Shown: piece by piece, positions 18,783 to 26,092 of the stretch | How the letters are laid out: every line of letters starts with the position of its first letter | How positions within the stretch are numbered: position 1 is the first letter of the stretch | Assembly (NCBI GenBank): GCA_035575515.1 | Contig: DATLXU010000008.1 | Coordinates: 1 to 57,812, forward strand | Reading direction: 5' to 3' | Origin: DATLXU01 sp035575515 | Lineage (GTDB): Bacteria; Acidobacteriota; Blastocatellia; UBA7656 | DNA: 57,812 bases | Notes under the pieces: model-generated | Seen by the model: the letters and a program-made list of their open reading frames with translations, nothing else | What the model was told of the DNA's origin: nothing | The model's database searches: none | Translations under genes and position numbers: made by a program

Positions 18783-21026
18783 CTATCTTCTTCCGCCGCG
18801 AGCGGGGCGACGGTCGCGCGGGCCTCGGTGCTGGCCTCGCTGGCCGCGCTCTTCACGATAGCCGCGCTCTTCGCGGTTGCCGCGATCATCCCGATCAAAA
18901 TCGGGCTGACGGTCTTCTTCCTCTTCGCCTGTCTCACCGCGCTCGTCCCTAAGCACCGCTTTGCGCGAAAGGCGGATCTTGCCCGACGTGTCAATGTTAA
19001 TCACTTTCACAAGCAATTGCTGACCTTCGTGCAATTCGTCGCGCACGTCGCGCACTCGATAATCGGCAATTTCCGAAACGTGTAAGAGTCCGTCCGTGCC
19101 CGGCAGTATCTCGACGAACGCTCCGAAGTCCGCGATGCGCTGCACCGTGCCCAGATAGGTCTTTCCGACTTCCGGCACAGCCGCTATCTCTTCAATCAGC
19201 CGCTTCGCCTCTTCGGCTGCCGCGAGGTTAGCCGAAGCGATGTTAATGCGGCCCGTGTCTTCGACATCAATCTTCGCGCCGGTCTTTTCGACAAGCCCAC
19301 GAATCACCTTGCCGCCCGGCCCGATGACATCGCGTATCTTGTCGACGGGTATCTGAATCGTGAGAATGCGCGGCGCATACGGGCTTATCTCCGGGCGCGG
19401 AGCGGCGATTGCCTGCTCCATCTTATCGAGGATGAACAAGCGCCCGTCGCGCGCCTGCTGCAACGCGTCGGCAAGTATGCGCGCGTTGATGCCTGTGACT
19501 TTGATGTCCATCTGAAGCGCTGTGATTCCGTTGCGCGTGCCAGCGACCTTGAAATCCATGTCTCCATAATGGTCTTCGGCTCCGGCGATGTCCGTCAGTA
19601 TCGCGTACTTGTTGCCTTCCATCACAAGCCCCATCGCAACGCCCGCGACAGGAGCCTTCAGGGGCACGCCCGCATCCATCAGCGCGAGCGTTCCGCCGCA
19701 GACCGACGCCATCGAGCTTGAGCCGTTCGATTCCGTTATGTCTGAAACCACGCGCAGAGTGTATGGGAATTCCGTCTCGGAAGGAAGCATCGGCTCAAGC
19801 GCGCGGCGGGCCAAAGCGCCGTGCCCGATTTCGCGCCGGCCCGGCGAGCCTATGCGGCCAGTCTCGCCGACAGAAAACGGCGGGAAGTTGTAAGCCAACA
19901 TGAAGCGCCGCTTCACTTCGCCTTTTTCCAAGTCATCTATGAATTGAATGTCTTCGCTCGTGCCGAGCGTCGCGGTCACTATCGCCTGAGTTTCGCCGCG
20001 CGTGAATAATGCTGATCCGTGAGTGCGCGGCAGCCATCCGACTTCGATTGAGATTGGTCGAATCTCGCTGAAGCGGCGGCCATCGGGCCGGTGACGACGA
20101 TTGAGAATGTCTTCGCGAAAGATTTTCTCTTTCAGGTGATCGAAGATCGCTCCGGCCATCTTGCGTTTTTCGGCATCTTCTTCGGGATACGCGGAAACGG
20201 TCTGCTCTTTCAGTTGGTCAACCTTCGCATAGCTTTCGAGCTTGCCGTGCTTGCCCGTGTCGAGCGCGTCTCGCAAATCATCCGTGATGCGCGATTCGAT
20301 TTCCGTGAGCATCTCCTGATCAAGCTGAGGCTTTACGACTTCGCGCTTGGTGATGCCGAGCTTCTGGTACATCTCTTTTTGAAGCCGGCATAGTTTCTTG
20401 ATTTCGTTGTGGCCAAACATCAACGCCTCGACCATCACCTCTTCTGAAACTTCCTGCGCGCCCGCTTCGACCATAACGATTGCTTCTTCAGAACCCGCGA
20501 CGACGAGGTTCATCTTCGACGCCCGCGTTTGATCGTAAGTCGGGTTGACGATGAAGCGGTCTTCGATGAGTCCCACGCGAACGCCTGCGATTGGCGTTTC
20601 GAATGGAATGTCTGAGAGGTACAAAGCGGCCGACGCGCCTGTTATCGAAAGCACGTCGGAATCATAATTTTCATCTGCTGAAAGAACCAACGCGATGACT
20701 TGCGTATCGCTGTTATAGCCTTCCGTAAACATCGGGCGAATTGGGCGGTCAATCAATCTCGACGTGAGCGTCTCTTTCTCCGAGGGACGACCTTCGCGGC
20801 GAAAGTAATTGCCCGGTATTCGCCCTGCTGCGTAACCGTATTCACGGTATTCGACCGTGAGCGGGAAAAAATCTATTCCTTCGCGCGGCTCCGAGCCTAC
20901 AGCCGCAACCAGAACCATCGTGTCTCCGTAGCGCACTATCACTGCGCCGTCTGCCTGCTTGGCGACGCGGCCCGTCTCTATCGAAAACTCTACGCCGCCT
21001 AATTGAACTGAATCCTTCAACTCCAT
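18783..21026 (-). CDS. pnp: Polyribonucleotide nucleotidyltransferase (PNPase)
   Basis: PNPase degrades RNA 3' to 5' by phosphorolysis and is a core exoribonuclease of the degradosome. The 747-residue product has two RNase PH domains (about 1-230 and 310-545) joined by the helical linker. FTRGETQAIVTATLGTSED and the GHGALARRAL block belong to the active core. A KH domain (VIGPGGKVIRGLVEKTG) and an S1 domain (GTVQRIADFGAFVEILPG) follow. The last 50 residues are Arg/Gly/Glu-rich (repeats of REERGYREERG type and RRPARGGRR), a basic tail probably adding RNA contact. AAGGAG precedes the ATG. It lies downstream of rpsO, the classical rpsO-pnp order, with a terminator-like hairpin in the gap. Confidence 0.98.
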   Translation of the reverse strand: MELKDSVQLGGVEFSIETGRVAKQADGAVIVRYGDTMVLVAAVGSEPREGIDFFPLTVEYREYGYAAGRIPGNYFRREGRPSEKETLTSRLIDRPIRPMFTEGYNSDTQVIALVLSADENYDSDVLSITGASAALYLSDIPFETPIAGVRVGLIEDRFIVNPTYDQTRASKMNLVVAGSEEAIVMVEAGAQEVSEEVMVEALMFGHNEIKKLCRLQKEMYQKLGITKREVVKPQLDQEMLTEIESRITDDLRDALDTGKHGKLESYAKVDQLKEQTVSAYPEEDAEKRKMAGAIFDHLKEKIFREDILNRRHRPDGRRFSEIRPISIEVGWLPRTHGSALFTRGETQAIVTATLGTSEDIQFIDDLEKGEVKRRFMLAYNFPPFSVGETGRIGSPGRREIGHGALARRALEPMLPSETEFPYTLRVVSDITESNGSSSMASVCGGTLALMDAGVPLKAPVAGVAMGLVMEGNKYAILTDIAGAEDHYGDMDFKVAGTRNGITALQMDIKVTGINARILADALQQARDGRLFILDKMEQAIAAPRPEISPYAPRILTIQIPVDKIRDVIGPGGKVIRGLVEKTGAKIDVEDTGRINIASANLAAAEEAKRLIEEIAAVPEVGKTYLGTVQRIADFGAFVEILPGTDGLLHVSEIADYRVRDVRDELHEGQQLLVKVINIDTSGKIRLSRKAVLRDERGETGEEEEDRQPDFDRDDRGNREERGYREERGQRGQHRGPRDRRPARGGRR

Positions 21027-21147
21027 AAATATCTCCTTCTTTCCGCTGCGCGCTTCGTGTGCTCATCGAGAGCAAGCAATTTACAGATGCGCGCCAATTA
21101 GTGATTAACTTCCTTCTGCCTCAAATGAGTGCTATGGCTCGTGGGAT

Positions 21148-21197
21148 AAAAAAGCAAAGCCACGATTGAGCGGCTCGCGGCGGCGCGCTCTCGTGGC
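21148..21197 (-). terminator. rpsO-pnp intergenic terminator
   Basis: On the minus strand GCCACGA-GAGCG pairs with CGCTC-AA-TCGTGGC across a GC-rich loop (21159-21197), followed at once by TTTGCTTTTTT (21148-21158). It is a textbook intrinsic terminator between rpsO and pnp. The rest of the 354-bp gap (21027-21380) holds no gene. pnp must have its own start site after this hairpin or depend on read-through. Confidence 0.75.
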
Positions 21198-21380
21198 CAC
21201 AGTCTAGTCTTAGATTAACTGTAAGGTGGCGCGCCGAGCCAGAAGCAATCGCGACTGGGCGGCGATGTCTGCTGGCTAGGTGCTTACGAAATGCGGACTG
21301 GCCGCGCGCCAGATACCCGACAACTGGCCGGGCCGCTCGCTGCGGCATAAGGTAGAACCGGCCTGGTGCTGACACAATCT

Positions 21381-21650
21381 CTATTTTCTTATTCCCAAAC
21401 GGTTGATGAGTTCTCGGTAGCGGTTCGCGTCTTTGCGCCTCAAATAATCGAGCAAGCGACGGCGCTGGCTGACAAGTCTCAACAGCCCTCGCCGCGAGTG
21501 ATTATCTTTGACGTGCGTCTTGAAGTGCTCTGTTAGATCGTTGATGCGCTGCGTGAGCAATGCAACCTGAACTTCAGGCGACCCGGTGTCGGTCTCGTGC
21601 GTCTTGTGCGTACCGATTATCTCGGCCTTTGCTTCCTTAGCCAAAGCCAC
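21381..21650 (-). CDS. rpsO: 30S ribosomal protein S15
   Basis: S15 binds 16S rRNA early in small-subunit assembly. The 89-residue product has the full family length and the conserved segments DTGSPEVQVALLTQRINDLT, HFKTHVKDNHSRRGLL and LVSQRRRLLDYLRRKD. The start codon is GTG at 21650, supported by GAGGAG about 10 nt upstream. An intrinsic terminator and then pnp follow. Confidence 0.98.
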   Translation of the reverse strand: MALAKEAKAEIIGTHKTHETDTGSPEVQVALLTQRINDLTEHFKTHVKDNHSRRGLLRLVSQRRRLLDYLRRKDANRYRELINRLGIRK

Positions 21651-21727
21651 TGCGTCTGTTCTCCTCTACACAAATATGAATCTTCGTTCCTATTGAACCC
21701 AAAAAACTTACCACACGCGCAGTCGGA

Positions 21728-21842
21728 CTGTAAAGGCCGATAGACAGTGGTCAGTGGCCGATAGCTGCTCAAATGAATCCGTTTCAAACAAAGCGTACGC
21801 ATTAACGATAACCAGCCGCCGACCACAGACCGCTGGCAACTG
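21728..21842. repeat. Imperfect inverted repeat of reiterated words
   Basis: GACAGTGGTCAGTGGCCGATAG on one side and GCCGACCACAGACCGCTGG with CTATCGCTGACTGCTG on the other are loosely complementary. The element lies between the rpsO upstream region and the 3' end of the SPOR-domain gene and reaches the stop codon of the latter. It belongs to the repeat type described in the findings. Confidence 0.55.
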
Positions 21843-23279
21843 CTATCGCTGACTGCTGATGCTGATGCCCGCCTGCGAATAGAACTGGCGAATCTCTTCT
21901 TCGGACCTCAGCACGCGATTCGAGCCTGCGGTGATGATTATGTTGGAAAGCGGGCGCTGCGATTTCAGGCGGCGCTCGCGATCCAATGCAACGTTGTGCG
22001 CGCCCGGTCGCGTTCCCTGCCCCAGATAATCAAGCTCAAGATCGAGCTTCGCGTGCGCTTCCGCAAGCTCATGAAAAGTTATGTTGCCGACCGGCACTAA
22101 AGCGTGCTCGCGCAGGTTGAACCATTGCGCGATAGGATTAATCGCAACCATCGCATCGAACCCGGCTGGCGGGCGCTCGATGTCCAGCTTCTTGTTGAAG
22201 CGACGATAAGGATTAATGCGGCTGTCGTAATTATTATCGAGATTCATGCTTCCATTAACTTCGACTGCACGGCCAAGCGTCGGGGCTTGCCGTCCGATGT
22301 GCAGGCAATAGCGGTGCACGCCCTGAGTCAGTTGCACAAGCAGCAGCAGCCCTTCGTTTGAATAGATATAGTTTATTACCATCAGCGGGGCTTCGGGCGA
22401 GCCAGTTTCGCTAACGCCCGCGAGTCTGGCCAGCGATTGCCTGTCCAACAGCACTCGTCCTTTTGCATCAACGCTGAGTAGCGACGCACCCTCTTGCCCA
22501 AGAATCCACCGCAGCCGCGCCATCGCTTCCGCCACATCGCCCGATAGCCATAACCCCCCCGCCTGCCTGCGCGATGATTGATCGGTTCGCGTCTCGCCGA
22601 CGATGAGTCTGAAAGCGAGTTGAACCGGGTCTGGGCGCGGAATCAACGTCGCATCGAGCGGCGGCAGAAGGTTGAGCGTCATCTTTTTCGCTTCGGGCAA
22701 AAGCCGCACATCTGTCGAGATGAATCCATTCATCATAAGATCACATTTGAGCGGCGCGCTCCTCGCACTCCGACCAGGAACAAGAGGGTGTCTTAGTGAC
22801 TGAGAACTCGACGGAGCGATTGGAGCATCTTTTCGCTCAAACGTAGTGCGACCTGCAATGCTTAATAAAGTAGATGAAATGATAGGGCGGGTGCTGTAAC
22901 GCATCGCTCGCTGTTTGTTGCCGTCAATTACTCTCGGTCGGCTGAGCGATTGCGTCTCGCGCGAAGTTCTGACGAGAAACTCGCTGATGATGCCGCGCTT
23001 CACAAGTCTCTCGCCGTAGCGACGAGCCGACTCCGCGCTTTGAAACGAGCCGATGAAGACGCGAGTCCAATTGCCGCGTCCGGGCAATTCGATTGTGCCC
23101 CAGATTGGGTTCTCTCCGTCGCACTTCAATTTTGTGATGAATCCTTCGGCAGAAGCTGAGTCGGGGAATGACGCTACCTGCAAAGTGAAGCTCGCGCCCG
23201 CCTCGTCTGATTGAGGCACTGCCTGTGAAACCAGTGACAGGATTAAGAGTGCGGAAATTGAAACCAGCTTTGAGTGCAT
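21843..23279 (-). CDS. Secreted SPOR-domain protein
   Basis: The 478-residue product starts at the ATG at 23279, which has GAGGAGG directly upstream and opens a classical signal peptide (MHSKLVSISALLILSLVSQA). A SPOR domain covers about 28-105 (FTLQVASFPDSASAEGFITK, RVFIGSFQSAESARRYGERL). SPOR domains bind denuded peptidoglycan at division sites. The remaining 370 residues are unassigned. They contain an Asp/Asn-rich section (NLDNNYDSRINPYRRFNKKL) and HNVALDRERRL, suggesting an additional periplasmic domain possibly acting on cell wall, but no catalytic signature is clear. A strong promoter and an attenuator-like hairpin lie upstream. An in-frame start at 23306 is less likely. Confidence 0.8.
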   Translation of the reverse strand: MHSKLVSISALLILSLVSQAVPQSDEAGASFTLQVASFPDSASAEGFITKLKCDGENPIWGTIELPGRGNWTRVFIGSFQSAESARRYGERLVKRGIISEFLVRTSRETQSLSRPRVIDGNKQRAMRYSTRPIISSTLLSIAGRTTFERKDAPIAPSSSQSLRHPLVPGRSARSAPLKCDLMMNGFISTDVRLLPEAKKMTLNLLPPLDATLIPRPDPVQLAFRLIVGETRTDQSSRRQAGGLWLSGDVAEAMARLRWILGQEGASLLSVDAKGRVLLDRQSLARLAGVSETGSPEAPLMVINYIYSNEGLLLLVQLTQGVHRYCLHIGRQAPTLGRAVEVNGSMNLDNNYDSRINPYRRFNKKLDIERPPAGFDAMVAINPIAQWFNLREHALVPVGNITFHELAEAHAKLDLELDYLGQGTRPGAHNVALDRERRLKSQRPLSNIIITAGSNRVLRSEEEIRQFYSQAGISISSQR

Positions 23280-23411
23280 TGCCTCCTCGCTTTCGAGTGG
23301 TGGCAAGCGTCCATTTCAAGGTGGTGGCAGTAATTGCACACGAAACAGAAGCAATCTGAGTTCCAGCGTCCGAAGGGGGGAATTGGAGAGGGTCAAACTG
23401 TGAGGACAGCT

Positions 23412-23456
23412 AAAAAAAGCTGACGACCGCCATCAGCCGCCGGGGCTTTGCGGTCG
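23412..23456 (-). terminator. Attenuator-like hairpin in the leader of the SPOR-domain gene
   Basis: On the minus strand CGACCGC (23456-23450) pairs perfectly with GCGGTCG (23430-23424). The loop contains a second small stem AGCC-CCGGC-GGCT. TCAGC and then seven T residues (23418-23412) follow, the layout of an intrinsic terminator. It begins only about 10 nt after the predicted transcription start and lies about 130 nt before the ATG, so it can stop or meter transcription of the downstream gene. Confidence 0.6.
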
Positions 23457-23469
23457 CACTGACAGTTTT

Positions 23470-23498
23470 ATGTTAAGCCACTCGCCCGAGAGTGTCAA
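23470..23498 (-). promoter_or_regulatory. Sigma70-type promoter for the SPOR-domain gene
   Basis: On the minus strand TTGACA (23498-23493), a 17-nt spacer and TAACAT (23475-23470). The -35 box is perfect and the -10 box matches four of six. It points toward the gene starting at 23279 and the hairpin at 23412-23456. Confidence 0.7.
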
Positions 23499-23694
23499 TA
23501 ATTAAAGCTCCGGACGGAGCAGATTCTCTCTCGCATCAGTATTGAGACAGTGCAGGCTGCGTCTCGTTTGCAGTCAACTTGAGATAAGACATTTCACAAG
23601 GAAGCATCGAGCCGCTTCCGTAGAGCGCGAAGCGATTGAGCGCACAGATTTTGTTGTAATGAAAAAGATGTTGAGTTAGACTGAGTTTTGAATG

Positions 23695-23733
23695 ACCCCT
23701 GTTTTGCGCGCCTTTATGACGCAATGCAGGGGT
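23695..23733. repeat. Hairpin upstream of the PD-(D/E)XK-like gene
   Basis: ACCCCTG-TT-TTGCG pairs with CGCAA-TG-CAGGGGT around an 11-nt loop and is followed on the plus strand by TTTCTC. It lies about 195 bp before the gene at 23928. It could act as a terminator for rightward read-through. The rest of the 648-bp gap 23280-23927 holds the leftward promoter and attenuator described separately and nothing else I can support. Confidence 0.5.
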
Positions 23734-23927
23734 TTCTCATTTAAGCAAGGTCGAAGCGATGCTGCGGTTTGAATTCGGCTCCCACACGCTTTTTTGCGGC
23801 GACGTGACACGCTTGACCGATAGCTACTCAGCCGAGTCTCACTGAATCGCAGCGCCTGAAAGCTCCCGTATAGCATTTGCGCTGCAAGCGAGCAGGACTT
23901 GGGGTCGGTTCGAGCCAGAGGGTTTTT

Positions 23928-24533
23928 ATGAGTGTGAAGTACTCCGAGAAGGAGCCTCAAAAGGCTCGCTTCGACCAGAAAGCGAAAGTCTCAATCGAAA
24001 TCACCGAGCGCGACGGAAATCAATTTATAGTTGTGAAAGAACACACGGAAGCAGAAACCGCTTCGACCGCAGAACAGGCTATAGAGATACCCGCTGCGCT
24101 GTTGCCTGAGCTAAAGCGCGTTGTGGCTGCTATCGAAGATAGCGATGAAGCTGACGCCGAGCCGTCTGCTGGTCAGGCCGTCAACTTCGCTCATAAGTCG
24201 GAAGAAGAGTTTGCGCGCATACTCGACTTCTATCACATAGCGTGGCAGTATGAGCCGCGGGCCTTCGAGATCGAATGGGATGAGGAAGGCAACCCGACAA
24301 GCAGCTTCACGCCCGACTTCTACTTGCCTGAGCACGACCAGTACATAGAGATCACGACGCTCAAACAATCGCTCGTGACGAAGAAAAATCGCAAGGTGCG
24401 CCGCCTGCGCGAGCTTTACCCGGAAGTGAATATCAAAGTGCTCTACGCTTCGGATTTTCGGAAGCTCATCGAGAAGTTTGCCGCGAGCGGAAGCTGGCAG
24501 GAACAGGAAAACGAGCGCGAGGACGAAGAATGA
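23928..24533 (+). CDS. PD-(D/E)XK nuclease-like protein with N-terminal PUR-like region
   Basis: The 201-residue soluble protein starts at the ATG at 23928 (AGAGGG upstream); an in-frame start at 23877 is less likely. Residues about 18-72 (VSIEITERDGNQFIVVKEHT, IEIPAALLPELKRVV) have the strand pattern of small PUR/PC4-like nucleic-acid-binding domains, a weak call. Residues 88-182 look like a restriction-endonuclease fold: Glu94, YEPRAF, then SFTPDFYLPEHDQYIEITTL with Pro129-Asp130 and Glu141, and TKKNRKVRRLRELYPEVNIK. From memory, this C-terminal block occurs as the N-terminal half of hypoxanthine phosphoribosyltransferase fusion proteins in some actinobacteria; here an hpt gene lies 2.6 kb downstream on the same strand. 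Whether it cuts nucleic acid is unknown. Confidence 0.75.
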   Translation: MSVKYSEKEPQKARFDQKAKVSIEITERDGNQFIVVKEHTEAETASTAEQAIEIPAALLPELKRVVAAIEDSDEADAEPSAGQAVNFAHKSEEEFARILDFYHIAWQYEPRAFEIEWDEEGNPTSSFTPDFYLPEHDQYIEITTLKQSLVTKKNRKVRRLRELYPEVNIKVLYASDFRKLIEKFAASGSWQEQENEREDEE

Positions 24534-24606
24534 GCCTGTGAGGAAATTGAAATCAGATCACGGAATTATTGCAAGATGGAGAAAGGCGCGAGAAAAAGTT
24601 TTGCGC

Positions 24607-24857
24607 AAAAAGTATCGGTCCCGAGTGATCCTAATCTCCATCTTCAAGCCCTCAGAGTCAATGTTGAGAATTCTTGCGAACCCTCACCGCCGAAGTCCGT
24701 GAGAACCTCGGCGTTTGGAACTCTTGCGAGCCCCAGCCACCACACTGAAGTTTCATACTTCCGTCAACACCCCTTGCGAAGCGCCGACTTCTATATGAAC
24801 CTGAAGATTTCAACTAAAACCTCTCGGGACCGGACCCGGTTGTTGCCAACCGAGCGG
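24607..24857 (-). ncRNA. Candidate stand-alone structured RNA of about 250 nt
   Basis: No protein is plausible here, yet the minus strand has a promoter just upstream and a T5 run (24611-24607) at the end. CGGTCCCGAG (24832-24823) pairs perfectly over 10 bp with CTCGGGACCG (24625-24616), closing the molecule. Before it a 7-bp hairpin lies at 24854-24835. Inside are three hairpins, each capped by GCAA, a GNRA tetraloop: 24783-24768, 24734-24717 and 24685-24666. Further stems are GAAGT/ACTTC (24747-24761) and CGCCGA/TCGGCG (24688-24713). On the plus strand the loops would be TTGC, so the structure favours the minus strand. I see no hallmark of tmRNA, RNase P RNA, SRP RNA or a known riboswitch, and the repeated GNRA hairpins argue against 6S RNA. 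Confidence 0.65.
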
Positions 24858-24862
24858 GCAGC

Positions 24863-24890
24863 ATATTAACACAGAAAAAATTCTTGTCAA
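24863..24890 (-). promoter_or_regulatory. Sigma70-type promoter for the structured RNA
   Basis: On the minus strand TTGACA (24890-24885), a 16-nt spacer and TAATAT (24868-24863). Upstream of the -35 box is A/T-rich sequence (24891-24920) resembling an UP element. The predicted start is near 24857. The rest of the gap up to 25069 holds nothing else I can support. Confidence 0.7.
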
Positions 24891-25069
24891 CTAAAAAATG
24901 CATTCATGAGAGAAAAATTTTTCCGAGTCTATTCGGGTCGGCATTGCGCTTGTTCATGTCGCTATTTAACCACCGTAATTTCATACAATCTCGCTCCGTA
25001 AGCATCAGTGCTCGCTCGTCGCTAATCTGCCTGTAAAGAGAATGGCCATCTGCGGCATAACCCGTAACG

Positions 25070-25327
25070 CTATCCTTGCTCTGAGTATTTTTGAATCAAA
25101 AGATCGAGAGCCTCTTGCACGAGTGCCGACTTATCGGGACGCCGCCCAGTGCGCCGCCGCTGCTCTAGCTGTATTTCTTCAATGGCGACGACCTGATCTG
25201 GCCTGACGTACAGAGTCACCTTAGCTGTTTCGGCGTTCATAAAGCGGTTCACTTTCTTTCCATTATCAGAAAAACTGCCGACACTTGATTGAGCTTCGGT
25301 AGTTCTTGTGCCTCTCTGCCTTGTCAT
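25070..25327 (-). CDS. Ribbon-helix-helix (CopG-like) DNA-binding protein
   Basis: The 85-residue product has a short polar N-terminal tail and then AKVTLYVRPDQVVAIEEIQL followed by a basic linker RRRTGRRPDKSALVQEALDL. A beta strand (KVTLYV), helix, loop with conserved Ser, and helix is the ribbon-helix-helix plan of CopG/Arc-like regulators and ParB-associated or antitoxin proteins. No toxin-like partner is evident next to it. It is last in a leftward group; its start overlaps the stop of the preceding frame by ATGA. It may autoregulate the group, which is inference. The structured RNA gene follows it on the same strand about 180 bp downstream. Confidence 0.8.
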   Translation of the reverse strand: MTRQRGTRTTEAQSSVGSFSDNGKKVNRFMNAETAKVTLYVRPDQVVAIEEIQLEQRRRTGRRPDKSALVQEALDLLIQKYSEQG

Positions 25328-25653
25328 AAGGATTCTCCCTTTCTCCCTTTGTTCGCTGCTCCAAAGAGTTTTCTGAGCTTACGCAATTTCAAACCGTGGC
25401 GGTTGACTATAACTTGACAGAACCTTGAACAGGACTCGCACAGAGCAAAATCATCTCGATGGTAATACGAATAAGCGCGCTCTGCCTGTCCTGCACCGAC
25501 ATAGCGCAATAATGCTCTTAATGAAATAAGATACGTTGCCTGAGAAGCCGCGCCTATGCGGGCCTGAGCGAAGGCTGCCTTCGCTGTCGGCGAGGGTGAG
25601 GACGGTAATGATTCTGTTCCCGAGTTGCCGCTAAACCGAAAGCAGACGGTCAA
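25324..25653 (-). CDS. Hypothetical protein with a Cys cluster
   Basis: I do not recognise this 109-residue frame. Its N-terminal 30 residues are low-complexity (Ser/Pro). The rest contains ISLRALLRYVGAGQAERAYS and a cysteine cluster ALCESCSRFCQV that could bind a metal, then a basic C-terminus (LKLRKLRKLFGAANKGRKG). It overlaps the upstream gene by 23 bp and the downstream ribbon-helix-helix gene by 4 bp (ATGA), which supports translation in the same unit. The true start could be internal. The basic tail and Cys cluster suggest nucleic-acid contact, but this is only inference. Confidence 0.5.
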   Translation of the reverse strand: MTVCFRFSGNSGTESLPSSPSPTAKAAFAQARIGAASQATYLISLRALLRYVGAGQAERAYSYYHRDDFALCESCSRFCQVIVNRHGLKLRKLRKLFGAANKGRKGESL

Positions 25654-26092
25654 AGAATGAGCGATAACGCCGCAGCGCTATGCGGAGGTCTTCGGTTGAG
25701 ACGTTATCCCCTTTAGCCCACTCCTGTTCCAGACCGGCCCGCTCTTTGGCGAAAATATCGGCCAGCCGCTTTATCACCGTTGCGACAAGCTCGTCTGCCT
25801 GCTCGACGGCGCTATGAGGCTCGTCTACGAAACCGGCCTGAATCCTCTCCCACCGAGAGCGGAACTCCTGCGATTCGCCTTCATCAAAGAGCGGCTCGTT
25901 GGTCTCTTCTGCCGAGCGCGCCGTAACAGCTTGAGCCGCAGACGGACGGCCTTGTGCCGCAGTATTCATTTCCGATGTCCTACTTGCAGGCTCTGTTGCG
26001 GCGGCAAGCTCTGCCGTCGTGAGCCTCTCTCCTGTATCCTGATCTCTGTTAACGCCCTGCGTGTTGCGATCTTCAAAATCTCTTTCGTTCAT
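25631..26092 (-). CDS. Conserved hypothetical, soluble paralogue of the adjacent membrane-anchored protein
   Basis: The first 75 residues of this 153-residue protein are acidic and probably disordered. The last 75 (RSRWERIQAGFVDEPHSAVE, ADELVATVIKRLADIF, VSTEDLRIALRRYRSFFDRLL) share a pattern with the C-terminal half of the next upstream protein: W-x-x-(I/E)Q-x-x-FVD-x-P, AD-x-LV, and TEDLR-x-A-x-x-x-YR-x-x-F-x-x-LL. The two genes are therefore diverged relatives, one with and one without a membrane anchor. The start overlaps the upstream stop by ATGA. The family is known to me only as conserved hypothetical proteins found in soil bacteria; no function is assigned. Confidence 0.75.
   Translation of the reverse strand: MNERDFEDRNTQGVNRDQDTGERLTTAELAAATEPASRTSEMNTAAQGRPSAAQAVTARSAEETNEPLFDEGESQEFRSRWERIQAGFVDEPHSAVEQADELVATVIKRLADIFAKERAGLEQEWAKGDNVSTEDLRIALRRYRSFFDRLLSV

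Noticed and set aside
23424..23456. c-di-GMP-I riboswitch upstream of the SPOR gene
   Set aside because: Only a GCAAAGCC-like stretch matches. The second helix, tetraloop receptor and the rest of the conserved core are missing.
24660..24785. CRISPR-like spacing of three CTTGCGA repeats
   Set aside because: The repeated part is only about seven bases, and each copy is the tip of a different hairpin with its own flanks. There are no constant repeats or cas genes.
24607..24857. Reading the structured region as tmRNA, RNase P RNA or 6S RNA
   Set aside because: No tRNA-like ends or tag frame, no conserved RNase P core strings, and three GNRA hairpins do not match the long open-bubble rod of 6S RNA.
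24534..24869. Protein-coding frames across the non-coding RNA region on the plus strand
   Set aside because: The frames have no ribosome binding site and no family resemblance. The promoter, closed stem and T-run on the minus strand explain the region better.
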